Shown: positions 24,301-32,974 of the stretch, in pieces
Layout of the letters: each line of letters begins with the position of its first letter
Numbering within the stretch: position 1 is the stretch's first letter
Source of the DNA: CAVPJC01 sp963705155
GTDB taxonomy: Bacteria; Chloroflexota; Anaerolineae; Anaerolineales; UBA4823
Direction: 5' to 3'
Assembly (NCBI GenBank): GCA_963705155.1
Contig: CAVPJC010000016.1
Location: 1 to 64,000, forward strand
DNA: 64,000 nucleotides
The notes under the pieces: model-generated
The model's database searches: none
What the model was told of the DNA's origin: nothing
What the model saw: the letters and a program-made list of their open reading frames with translations, nothing else
Made by a program: the position numbers and the translations under genes

Positions 24301-24729
24301 CGGCGCTGCCGGAGCGTCCGCCGCCGCAGGAGCGGCGGGAGCCAGATCGTTGAGTGCGTCCTGGCGGGCGGCCTGCAGCAGCGGCAGGTGCGGGTCGGGC
24401 TGGCTGGCCACAAACGCCAGGACGGCCTGCGGCCCGGCCTCACGCGCCCGGTCGAGGGCCAGCCCCAGGGCGGCCTCGGCCCCGGGGAGGACGGCGGGCG
24501 CCAGTACGGCGGGGCTGTCTTCGCCCTGCCCGCCCGGCGCAGCCGGCGGAGCCGGAACGGCCGGGTCGACCTGGCTGGGATCGACGAGCACCCATTCATC
24601 GCCTTCAGCGTTGAGGCGGTAAGTCGTGTCTGGCTCGAAGATCGGGCCGGCCTGGGCCATCCTCGGGAACAGGAGCAGCGCCGCCCCTGCCGCTAGAATG
24701 ACAAAAAAGATGGCTATCGTTCTGGTCAT
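21379..24729 (-). CDS. secreted right-handed beta-helix repeat protein
   Basis: A 1116-residue exported protein. An N-terminal signal peptide (IAIFFVILAAGAALLLFP, AQA cleavage) is followed by a Pro/Ala-rich linker to about residue 150, then a long array of beta-helix coils. The coil motifs are GGGLYV, GGGIYAS, GNGGAIAA, NTASGNGGG and SNNTAS-like turns, as in polymorphic outer-membrane (Pmp) and choice-of-anchor repeat proteins. Near residue 880 is a short DPRRADPQRADPHA insert. It ends in ELYLPVVAR, a C-terminal YLPxx motif also present in the LCAT-like protein downstream. Likely a cell-surface or extracellular adhesin or glycan-binding protein. A strong terminator follows. Confidence 0.8.
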   Translation of the reverse strand: MTRTIAIFFVILAAGAALLLFPRMAQAGPIFEPDTTYRLNAEGDEWVLVDPSQVDPAVPAPPAAPGGQGEDSPAVLAPAVLPGAEAALGLALDRAREAGPQAVLAFVASQPDPHLPLLQAARQDALNDLAPAAPAAADAPAAPDAPAVNYIGVNGSACAYDNLQTAVNAAPSGAILRLAGGTYLELVDISAKTLIIEGGYAADCTTFTGAQTLYDPSVAGSVVDLTCAAVVTLRNLDLTGGTSFGAGVDLLGSSRVRLENTNIHNNAGASGGGMYIGSTSVLTYTSDSDIYANTGSAGAGGIVYGTLYGFDSASDIYQNSSTGDGGGLYVAGGKVYLDNADVLANTATTNGGGFYVADGEIHLSNSVFVGETAPCCQSAASGGGIYASNSRIYLEGSATTVMNNTASGNGGGLYLVNGSRLTVTGGSLGYNSAASAGNDAVLGAGMYVDSSRVDFSGRILNNIASNSGGGVYATNSAITMTNTSVGGTTVNTHNQIGATGLNGAGMYLYNNTHARLENVDILSNTLSNPNTGYGGGLYVRAGSVVTMTNSSITQHFLPSATDGRGAALYLYDATATLTDTQVLSNTASNLGGGARLFGASRLDVLAGSSFKNNKALDGVGGAIAATNAADINISNAVIQSNTASSHGGAIYLDAGTLDFSGAWDVRNNWAGGNGGAVAVTGSGDADFSVTAGPGPSYLAVNHANGSGGALYVANTDPLALYATGGYDLYLNTNTASGDGGAAYANAGAFFDVYGRVQATSNIAGGNGGVFYLNGGSRLWMDDYFNDPVRLWVNTAAAGGAIYAVDSPRVECDGAEFGFSNNGNKALTGSGGAIYLSSSTLTADNCTFRNNQAQDGNGGAIAAYNSSILRIDTDYPAAHRAEEAERVDPRRADPQRADPHAPQATACNPLLNRCSSLYGNTAVNGAGGDGFGGAIFTSGSALTMNNTYLHRNTADRGGAIYQEGAAATGVISNTLVYSNTSLVAFGAGIRVAGGAMTLWHATLANNTGGAGYSPGAAQSYIHNSIIWGNSVAAFGALTTAVCNIDQGGTAGTATNPQFSSPGAGEDYRLRPFSPAIDACSGGLPCDLLNQARPIRTLYDMGAFEMLISELYLPVVAR

Positions 24730-25018
24730 GCTGGCTACCCTCCTGTTATTGAGCTGAACGAGAGAAATACGGTCTTATTAATGACGGTTGTATTGAGTAT
24801 ATGCGCGCATTCTTGCAGGGTCAATAGTGACACAGTCCTGAACAGCAGCCGGATTTGGCAAAACCGTTGCCTATAGGGTCTACCCTATAGCGATATTAGG
24901 GTAGACCTTTAAGTTTTTTTTAATTTGACTTTACGTTTTTATATTGCTATAGTGGAGATAGGGGAGTGACCGGCGGAAACGTGGCTGCATACGAGGGCGG
25001 CGGTACCTCATCTCAGGG
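24730..25018. promoter_or_regulatory. divergent intergenic region with GGGTAGACC pair (cluster 4)
   Basis: The region separates the beta-helix gene from the membrane-protein gene on the other strand. AGGGTCTACCCTATA and TTAGGGTAGACCTTTA lie at about 24881-24912 in opposite orientation. The rest is AT-rich, with no clear promoter pair. Confidence 0.5.
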
Positions 25019-25600
25019 GTGCATATGCAATACGCATATCAGAAAGCGTTGATTGCGATACTATCGGCAGGCATTTACGTTGCCGGGTATCTTCTCATGT
25101 TAAGCTCAATCAGTTTTTTTGCATCGGGAAATTTCTTCGACATTGGCTGCAGGGCTTCTCCTTGCATGGATTTCGCTGGTGACTTATGCCTGGTTTTTAT
25201 TAAAAAGTCTTTTACCGGCGGTGTTGAGAGGCTCTTTGCATTTGTTGGGGGAATTTTAGTGTCTTACGGATTTTTCAGCGACTGGGCGGCGTCTATTTAC
25301 CGCCTGGCCTTTCCACAGGTGAACTTTGACCTCTCGGGGTCTTTTGCCAGTTTTTGGATAGCGCTTACACAAATCCTGATCGTCGTGGTTTTATCAGAAA
25401 AAAGGGCCAGGTCAATCGCATTGGTGAATTTGGCGGCGGCAGTGATACTGGCGATCGTGTTCATGACTTGTATCGAACTGGCGACCGGGGCATACGGCCA
25501 AAACAGCACTCTGGATATCCTCCGTTTCAGCATTTATGTGCCGGTCACATGGGTCATCATCGCATTGGGAGCGAGCTTACAGCTTCAAAAACGGTCATAA
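25019..25600 (+). CDS. hypothetical multi-pass membrane protein
   Basis: 193 residues, or 191 if ATG 25025 is used instead of GTG 25019. Five hydrophobic segments are visible: IAILSAGIYVAGYLLML, the LFAFVGGILVSYGFF stretch, FASFWIALTQILIVVVL, SIALVNLAAAVILAIVF and VPVTWVIIALGASLQL. Several Cys (IGCRASPCMDFAGDLCL) sit in the first loop. No family was recognised. It is followed 34 bp later by the LCAT-like secreted protein on the same strand. Confidence 0.6.
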   Translation: MHMQYAYQKALIAILSAGIYVAGYLLMLSSISFFASGNFFDIGCRASPCMDFAGDLCLVFIKKSFTGGVERLFAFVGGILVSYGFFSDWAASIYRLAFPQVNFDLSGSFASFWIALTQILIVVVLSEKRARSIALVNLAAAVILAIVFMTCIELATGAYGQNSTLDILRFSIYVPVTWVIIALGASLQLQKRS

Positions 25601-25634
25601 CAAAAATATACAGGTTTCAATTGGGAGGGAAATC

Positions 25635-28242
25635 ATGAAAACCAGGCGCCAACGTTATTTGTTAATCTTCTCGCTTCTTTTGATTCTTATCCCGGCAAGT
25701 TTCTCCCGCCAGGCGAAAAAGCGACTGCTGCACCAACTGGCTTCATTACTTTTGAAGATGGGGTAGACGGGGCATCCATAGAGAGCAATATCTCCGGATT
25801 GGAATTTACCACAACGGACGGCTTTCCATGGATTTATGCAGACTGGCGAACCGGGTTCTACAATGGGCCATATCCCGATGGAGCCTACACGAGCAACGGC
25901 AATTTCTTCGCCTGGCTGGGACCCAGCCAGGGAGACGGGCGAATTGATTTCACCCAGGGTGGGGCCACCTATTTTAGCGTGTGGGTGAGCTGCGGAGAAG
26001 CGGTGACCCTGCGCGGGTATGATGCCTATGGCATTTTGGATCAAGTCACCATTCAGCCGAACGTAAACACAGGACAGATGACGAATATGACCGTCACAGC
26101 CCCGTTCCCGCTAAAATTTTCCTATGTAATGATCAGCGGGGTGGGGAACTACTGGCTCATCGATGACCTGTCCACCGATGCCGACGGTGTTCCGGATACA
26201 AGGAACCCGATCGTCTTTGTGCCTGGAATAGCCGGGTCGAGCATGGAAAATGACCACAACCAGGACGGCACGTATGATGAGGTTTGGCCCAATATTGACA
26301 GGTTGATATTACCCGGGGACGGTTTCTTGAATGTGCTCAGGCTTGACGGCGGCGGCAACCACCCCGGTTTGAACATACCGGAATACACCACCGTGCGCGC
26401 CGGTCACGTTTTGGTGCGAGAGATTCAAGATATTTATGAATCAACCATCAATTTCTTTACCGGTCATTCACAGGGTTATGAGCTGGGAGTTGATTTTATC
26501 CTTTGCCCTTATGACTGGCGAAAAGATCTTGAGTATATCGCCTATGGCAACCCACTCTATCCGGGCGAGCCGAGCCTGGACAAATGCATCGACCAGGCAT
26601 TGGAAAATAATCCAGACGCCACAAAGGTGAACATACTGGCGCACAGCATGGGAGGGTTAGTTTCCCGATATTATTTATCGGATGCAGATAAGGCATTGAA
26701 GGTTGAAAAATTAGTTACCCTGGGTTCGCCCCTGCTGGGCGCTCCGAAAATTGCGTTGGGTCTGGTGGACCGGATGTGCTTTATTCCCGTTGGCCCGGTT
26801 TGTATCACCGATGAGCAGCTTTTGCATGAATTGGCGCAAAATTTTCCGGCTGTTTACCAGATCACACCCGGCGGTCAGTATTTTGATGTGTATCCGGATG
26901 GATTTTATCGCATAGATTGGGACAAGAACGGCGATGGCGTCGACGATGGCTGGCAGGATAAAGACCAGGTTTTCGATATTATCCACAGTCACAATACAGA
27001 GCTTGCCGATAGAGCCAAAACGGTGTACAGCCGTGTGGGGGCCTGGAGCAACGGCGGCACACACGGGGTTCAGGTTTTCTCGATCGTTGGCGACGGTCTG
27101 GATACCATCGGTGCAATCGTTGAAGATTACCGCAGACCGTGGTGGAACCCCTGGGGCCAGGAGACGCTGGTGATTGAGCCTGAATTTGCACAGGGCGGCG
27201 GGGATGGCACCGTGCCGCTGCGCAGCGGCGATACGCGCAACCTTGCTGCCGGGGTCGACCTATCAGGCGATGCGACCATCTACTATTTCAACCACGATCA
27301 TGGCGAACTGGCCAAAAATCAAGATGTGCTCCTGTTTGCTGCTGCTCTCTTTGCCAACCCAACGACAGCCGCCCGAAGCCAAAGCTCCGCAGCCTATATC
27401 CCCGGCGGCGGCGCCCGGATGGAATCCTGGCTCCCCCCGAGGATGCTTCAACCGGCGGGGATATTTCAACGCCGGCAAGCATGCTTGAGCTGCCCAGATC
27501 GACGCCGCTGCCCCTGAATGTGCGCCACATTGAGATGTATGGACCTGTGCAGGCTGAAATATTCAATAGCATTGGGGATCGAGCGGGTGTGCTTGCAGAT
27601 GGCGGCTGGGAAAGCAACATTCCCGGGGTGGTTTATAGCCAGATTGGAGATTTAACCGTCATCGGGCTGCCAGAAGTCGATGTTTACACCCTCCATATCA
27701 CTGGCACCCAGGAAGGCAAGACAGATATCCGGATTGATACCATCATCGATGACCAGGTGGTTCAGGCGGAAGTATACAAGGATATGCCTTTTACCGGCGA
27801 GACGACAGCCTCATTGTTCTATGATCCGGTAGCGGCGACTGCAGGGTCGTTTGCGATGGATTACAATTCAGATGGGACGCCCGATGAGCTATTCCCGGTG
27901 ACTGCCGTTTTGGATGCAGGAGGGAGTTCAGACGCTGAGGCGCCTGTCACCGTGATCCAACTGGATGGGCAAAAGTCACCGTTTGGTTGGTATATCGGGC
28001 CTGTGACAGTTACAATGAGCGCCACAGACAACCCCGGCGGCACCGGCGTTGCATCCATCCAATACACGACTGACGGAGGCAAAACGGTGCTTGTTTATAA
28101 CGGTCCGTTTGTTGTGGATGCAGAAAGAGTCTCGTTGATCCTTGCAAAAGCAAGCGATGCAGCGGGCAACGAGGAAGTTCCGCTGGCACGCAAGAACGTG
28201 GGAGCATCGAAGAGTTACCTGCCTGCCATCAGCATCCCTTGA
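25635..28242 (+). CDS. secreted LCAT-like lipase/acyltransferase, frameshifted
   Basis: It starts at ATG 25635 after GGGAGGG, with a signal peptide (YLLIFSLLLILIPASFS). Indels near 25737 and 27410 split it. After a jelly-roll-like N-terminal domain (ITFEDGVDGASIESNISGL) come NPIVFVPGIAGSSM, the oxyanion region CPYDWRKDLE and the nucleophile elbow ILAHSMGGLVSRYY. Next are a predicted Asp/His pair (GGGDGTVPLRSGD ... YFNHDHGEL) and, in the third frame, Ig/Fn-like domains (PVTVTMSATDNPGGTGVASI). This is the LCAT/phospholipid acyltransferase (PF02450) pattern. The protein ends SKSYLPAISIP. Likely an extracellular or surface esterase; its substrate is unknown. Confidence 0.75.
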
Positions 28243-28533
28243 TTTGCATTCTCGAGCAAGGTTTTGGCCCCGGGAAATTAGCGCCAAGCACGCTTCGAGC
28301 AGCGCAGATCAGCCAATTGTAGGGTCTACCCTGTATTAATAAGGGTAGACCCTTATGTCTTTTATATACATCAGCGGCGGCGCATGCCCGCCCATGCTAT
28401 AATTCGGCTCACCACCGGCCCGCATGCCTTGCGCCGCAAAGATAAAAGGCCCTCATGACCTTCCATCTCCCGGCAGGGTGGGGCAGGGGCGCACATAAAA
28501 GGCCGTCACGACCCTCTATCTCGGAGAGAGCGC
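28243..28533. promoter_or_regulatory. intergenic region with GGGTAGACC pair (cluster 5)
   Basis: AGGGTCTACCCTGT and AAGGGTAGACCCTTAT lie at about 28319-28350 in opposite orientation, 180 bp before the antirepressor gene. A TATAAT box (about 28396-28401) lies between the sites and the gene; no convincing -35 was found. Confidence 0.5.
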
Positions 28534-29391
28534 ATGCCCGAAATTATCCAGGGATTTCCCTTTGAGTTCTACGGCGAAACCTACGCCGCCCACCTGGCCT
28601 CCGACCGCCAGTTTTACATCCGCCTGGACGACGTGTGCCGCGGGCTGGGCCTGGATGCGCGCAGCCAGCGCCGGCGCATCCAGGACGACGAGGCCATTGC
28701 CGATAAGCTGGTCTTGATCGCGGTGGAGACCCCCTACCAGGAGACCACCCGCACCCGCGAGGCCGCCTTTTTGAACCTGCGCGCCCTGCCGTACTGGCTG
28801 GGCACCATCGACGCCAGCCGCGTCAAAGACGAGGTGCGCCCGCGCATCATCCTGTTCAAGCGCGATTTTGCCGAGACGGCCTGGTTTGTCTACCGCGCCG
28901 ATATCCTGCCGCCCGAGATCATATCGGAGGTGGATAGCTACGCCACGCCGCACGAGCGCGAGCTGGCCGAGCTGATGGCCGATTTCCGCAGCCTGAAGAA
29001 GAAGGTGGATGTGTTGAGCGGGCGGGTGGAAGGTGAGCTGGAGCGCCTGGGGGTGACCCTGCAAGATTTGGGCGGGCGCTTCGAGGTGGTGCAGGCGCGG
29101 GTGGTAGCCGAGGCGGCGGTCAATTCTCAGCAGGCGCGGCTGGTGCAGAAGCTGATCCAGGCGGTGGGCGAGGCCGCCTTCGAATCGGGCAAGGTCAAGC
29201 CGCGCTCGGCGGCGCACGCCCGCCTCCAACAGGAGTTCAAAGACCAGTTCGGCGTGCACATTTACACCGCCCTGCGCGAGACGCAGCTGGAGCAGGCGAT
29301 CGCTTTCCTCGCCAGCCGCTGGCAGTTTTATATGCCCGGCAGGCCGCTGCCCGAGGTCTTCCGCGGCGGGCGCCAGGCAAGCATGTTTTAG
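28534..29391 (+). CDS. phage antirepressor protein (P22_AR_N type)
   Basis: A 285-residue protein. The N-terminal 110 residues fit the phage antirepressor N-terminal domain: IQGFPFEFYGETYAA, FYIRLDDVCRGLGLDARSQ, RRRIQDDE and NLRALPYWLGTIDASRVKDE. A long coiled coil follows (about 140-210: LKKKVDVLSGRVEGELERLG). The C-terminal 70 residues (RLQQEFKDQFGVHIYTALRE ... LASRWQF) resemble the ORF6C/antirepressor C-terminal domain. Such proteins counter phage or integrative-element repressors. No other phage structural genes are nearby. It may be a module of the element that carries ParA and the GGGTAGACC sites. Confidence 0.78.
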   Translation: MPEIIQGFPFEFYGETYAAHLASDRQFYIRLDDVCRGLGLDARSQRRRIQDDEAIADKLVLIAVETPYQETTRTREAAFLNLRALPYWLGTIDASRVKDEVRPRIILFKRDFAETAWFVYRADILPPEIISEVDSYATPHERELAELMADFRSLKKKVDVLSGRVEGELERLGVTLQDLGGRFEVVQARVVAEAAVNSQQARLVQKLIQAVGEAAFESGKVKPRSAAHARLQQEFKDQFGVHIYTALRETQLEQAIAFLASRWQFYMPGRPLPEVFRGGRQASMF

Positions 29392-29450
29392 TGAACGGGA
29401 ATCGCATGAATTTTTCCGCGCACTCCGCGTCTCCGCGTGACAAGATCACC

Positions 29451-29540
29451 CCGCCCACTCAGCCAGATCGGCATCCACCTGCCTCAGCGTGAGCAGCCCG
29501 AAACCGGCGACCGCCTGCAGGTAAGCGAAGGCGCCGGCAG
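29451..29540 (-). pseudogene. orphan 3' end of a DUF234-type ATPase gene
   Basis: On the minus strand this reads FAYLQAVAGFGLLTLRQVDA and DLAEWAG-stop. It nearly duplicates the end of the DUF234 ATPase gene at 31256-31318 (GFRLLTLEQVDADLAEWAA). About 53 of 59 bases match. It is fused, out of frame, to the end of the RocB-like gene. Confidence 0.65.
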
Positions 29541-31229
29541 CCTTTGCTAGGCCCGACCATCTCCAGGCAGACCCGCCAGATCCATTCGGGCAGCACCTCG
29601 AACGAATAGGGCATATACACCCGCTCGGTGCGCTGGTGGTAATCCCTGCCCCACGGGCCGATGTTGACCGCCGGCAGCTGCAGCCCTGCGCTGGCGGCGT
29701 AATCGAACCCCGTGCGCCGCCTCCAGGCCGGCGAATTGGCCTTCAGCGTCTCAATCTCATCCCGGCCCGGCCTGCCGCCCAGGAAGCTGATATCGGAGAT
29801 GCCCGGGAAGAAGGGCCGCACCGAGAGCGGCGTTCCCCGCTCCCGGCTAAGCGCCCCGGCGTGGCGCCGGATGGCGGCGGTGAACGCCCCGCCTTTGGCG
29901 TCTTCTTCATCGATGGATACGGGCGGGTAGTAGATGGCGGCAAACCCGATCACAGCAGCCGGCCCGCTCAACCCGCTCTCCGCCCACACCGCCCGGGTCA
30001 GCTCCAGCGCCACCTGGGGCGCGTCCAGACGCGCATCTGCGGCCAGCTCGGCCTCCAACGCGTCCAGCCGCCTGAGGAAGTCTTCTCCGCCGCGCCTCGC
30101 AGCCAGCCGCTTGACTTCGGCAAAAGCGTAGACGCGGCCCTGCCAACCGGCCGGCGCCTCGGTCTGCCCCGTCTGCCTGGCGTGATCTTCCGCGGCGCGG
30201 CGCAGCCGTTCCAGCGCCTCATCCAGCGCTGCCGCGCGCCACGTCCATCACTCGCTCCAGTACCGCCCCGGCCGGCTGGCCGAACACCTGCCAGTTGTAA
30301 TAGCACCAGGCCGCCGTGGGTGTGGTGACATCGTAATGACCCTTGGTGTCGGCCATCTTCAGGCACACGGGCGGAGGCGTGAACTGCCCCTGGCGCGCAT
30401 CAACCAGGGCCGGGTTGCACTCGATGCGCCGGGTCAGCTCGGCAGCCAGCAGGGCGGCGTTGACCCCGCTGAAGGGCGAGCCGGCGTGCGTTTCCCGGCC
30501 CACCAGGTAGGCTGCCGGCAGCAGCTTGCCCACGCTCCCCAGGTAAGCCGCCTGGCCGTCGCTCCCGCTGCCGGGGTCGTTGGAGGCATCCAGGTTGATC
30601 GCCCCCAGCAGCGACAGGCCGTGCGCCCGGGCAATCTCCGGCAGGCGCAGGGCGGCGCTGCGCGCCCCATGCGAGGCGATCTCTTCGTCCGGCAGGGCCA
30701 GGAAGAGCAGGTTTCCCCGCCGCTCCCCATCCGGGATGCGGCTGAAGCGCTCCAGCATCGCCAGCCCGGCCGCCAGGCCGCTTTTCATATCCAGCAGCCC
30801 ACGCCCGGGCAAAAACTCTCCGCCGCGCAGATCATCGAGGGCCAGGCGGTCCGCCGCCGATAGGCCCTGCCCGCGCTGCTCTGTTTCCAATTTTGCGATC
30901 AGGCGCGGCAGCAGTTCATCCGGTTGGCAGGCCCATTCCGCCAGATCGCCGTAATTTTCGATGCCCACCACGTCGTAATGCCCGGTCAGGATCAGCGTGC
31001 GCTCTCCATGCCCCTTGACCAGCGCCGCCACAACCCAGCGCTCCAGCGGGTCATCCACCGTCTGCTCCAGCCAGGCATGCGTGGGGTGCGCCCGGAAATA
31101 GTCCCATTCCCGCAGCCTGCCCAGTAAAAACGGGCCAAAATCACGCTCGCCGTCTTGATCCGTTAGGCTGAAAAAGCGCGTCATCTCCACTGCCAGCTCA
31201 CGCGTGCGTCGTAACCAGTGCTGTGCCAA
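29459..31229 (-). CDS. RocB-like M20 family metallopeptidase, frameshifted
   Basis: Start TTG 31229 is chosen because AAGGAGACG precedes it by 5-6 nt; the longer frame runs into the next gene. Features of M20 peptidases, RocB subfamily: LTGHYDVVGIENYGDLAEW (metal-binding His and Asp), GRGLLDMKSGLAAGLAML (bridging Asp), FLALPDEEIASHGAR (Glu-Glu), then a second half with PAAVIGFAAIYYPPVS and FPGISDISFLGGRP. An indel near 30225 joins the halves. The expected C-terminal SFEVLPEWIWRVCLEMVG is followed by unrelated residues from the ATPase remnant. RocB proteins are linked to arginine use and hydrolyse acylated amino-acid or peptide bonds in the cytosol. Confidence 0.75.
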
Positions 31230-31255
31230 TGTTCGTCTCCTTATTGGGTCAAATG

Positions 31256-32726
31256 TCAGGCCGCCCACTCGGCCAGGTCGGCATCCACCTGCTCCAGCGT
31301 GAGCAGCCTGAAACCAACCCCGCTCCAATTCTCACCCCCGGCCTGTGCAGCTCCGGCGGCGTAGGCCCGGGCTTCCTCCGTCCAGCCCGAGCGCGAAAAG
31401 CCCAGGTAGAGCACCTGCCAGCGCCCATCCTGCGGGATCACCTGGGGGGCCTTTTGCTCCACCAGGCTGCGCAGCGGGGCGGCCCCCACGGGCGCATCCG
31501 TCCATTTGCACTCGCCCAGCACCACGTGGCGCTGCATGCTGTTGACGCCGGCCACATCCACCTGGGCGGTCCTGGTCCAGGCGCCTTCCACCCGGTCGGG
31601 GTAAACGGGCAGCAGGCCGCGGTTGGCGGCGCGCAGCGTCCATTCGCGGCACAGCTCTTCCCAGGTGTGCGCGCCGATAAAATCGACCAGGTGGCGCTGC
31701 AGCTCGGCCGCGGCCTGTCCGCTTTCGCTCAGGGCGAACTGCGCCTTGCGGGAGGCCAGAAAGCGGTAATAAAAACGCAGGTAGGGGTCGGTGAGGAAAT
31801 AGCGCCCCAGGCGTGTGCTGCCGCGCGCCGTCACCGGCTCAAAACGCGCCACGTAGCCGGTTTCGGCCAGGTTCTTGAGATACTGCGGCACGTGCACATT
31901 GGAGATGCCGGTGAAGCCTTCGATCTCTTTGGGGGTGTTGCGCCCGTTGGCAATGGCGCGCAGGATCGCCACGTAATTGTGGGCGTCGGAGACAAAATCC
32001 TGCAGCAGCAGGCGCGCCTCGCCGTCCATCAGGCTGCCGGGCGAGAGCAGCACATCCTGGATGTTCTGCGTCACGCTTTTGGCCGGGTCGAGCAGGTTCC
32101 AGTACTGCGGGATGCCGCCGAAAACCGCATAGACCTTGACCCGCTCGGCGGCGGTGTAGCCCGGAAAATAGGAACGGGTAACGCCGAAGGGCAGGGGCGC
32201 CAGGTGCAGGGCGGCCGAAGCGCGCCCGTAGAGCGGCGCCTGGTAAGAAAGCACCCCGCGCTGCATCATGCCCAGGTGCGAACCCGACAGGCACAGAAAA
32301 AGATTTGCCCCTTCGAGCTGGGTGTCCCAGATGCGCTGAAAACGCCCCGCCACGGCGGGGTCGGCGTCCAGCAGGTAGGTGAATTCGTCGATAAAGACCC
32401 CCAGGCGCCCGCCCGCCGAAAGCGCCGCCGCCTGCGACCAGGCCTGATCCCACGAGGCGTAGGTGAAGCCCTCCGGCGCCTTGTGGGCCGGGTTGGCAAA
32501 ATCGAACACCGCCTTGGAAAACTGCCCCAGGTGGGCTTCGCTCGAAGTCGGGATCGACGATCCAGAAGATGGCGCGGGCGCTGCTGCGCTGCAGCCATTC
32601 GGCCAGCAGGCGGGTTTTGCCCACCCGCCGCCGTCCGTAGAGCACCAGGAAGCGCGCCCGGGCCTCGCCCCACAGGCGGTCCAACAGATCCATTTCGGCC
32701 TTGCGGCCCACGAAAGCAGGGGTCAT
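31256..32726 (-). CDS. archaeal-type ATPase (AAA_14/DUF234), frameshifted
   Basis: From ATG 32726 (MTPAFVGRKAEMDLLDRLW), with P-loop YGRRRVGKTRLLAEW and, after one indel near 32535, the arginine-rich AAA core. VFIDEFTYLLD is Walker B, CLSGSHLGMM the sensor, and FGGIPQYWNLLDP and GYTAAERVKVYAVF are typical. A winged-helix part (ISNVHVPQYLKNLAETGYVARF) and the DUF234 C-terminal nuclease-like domain (LGECKWTD) follow. These proteins are widespread in Archaea, Thermotogota and Chloroflexota, and their role is unclear. The gene precedes rocB on the same strand with a gap of 26 bp. An inverted repeat lies upstream. Confidence 0.78.
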
Positions 32727-32750
32727 GGGGGTGTCTCCTTATTATAATTG

Positions 32751-32780
32751 TTGTTATTATAACGCAGATTATAATAACAA
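32751..32780. promoter_or_regulatory. perfect 12-bp inverted repeat upstream of ATPase gene
   Basis: TTGTTATTATAA and TTATAATAACAA are perfect complements around CGCAGA, 25 bp before the ATPase start. The site is AT-rich within GC-rich DNA, contains TATAAT, and fits an operator or stem-loop. Confidence 0.5.
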
Positions 32781-32784
32781 TCAA

Positions 32785-32900
32785 GAGGCCTCCCTGAAGG
32801 GGCGGCATCCCCATGCCGCCAGGCCCCCTCCGCTCCCGTAAGGGCGCACGGCGTGCGCCCTCCACCTGCCATTCCTCAATCAACCGCCATCCACGAATGG
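32785..32900. repeat. dispersed GGCGGCATCCCCATGCCGCC repeat
   Basis: This is a further copy of the palindrome family, followed by a GTAAGGGCGCACGGCGTGCGCC hairpin. No gene was seen before the ROK regulator. Confidence 0.5.
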
Positions 32901-32923
32901 CCTGATCCTCAGAAGATTGGCTC

Positions 32924-32974
32924 TTGACAAACAAAAATAGTTCCTATACAATAAAAGTAACTTCATTCAATGAA
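32924..32974 (+). promoter_or_regulatory. promoter and palindromic operator of the ROK operon
   Basis: TTGACA (32924-32929) and TACAAT (32947-32952) are separated by 17 bp. A perfect palindrome TTCATTCAATGAA (32962-32974) covers the start region and the first start codon, as expected for autorepression by the ROK protein. Confidence 0.7.

Noticed and set aside
22813..24696. 627-residue plus-strand frame
   Set aside because: Antisense of the beta-helix gene; no motif and biased codon use.
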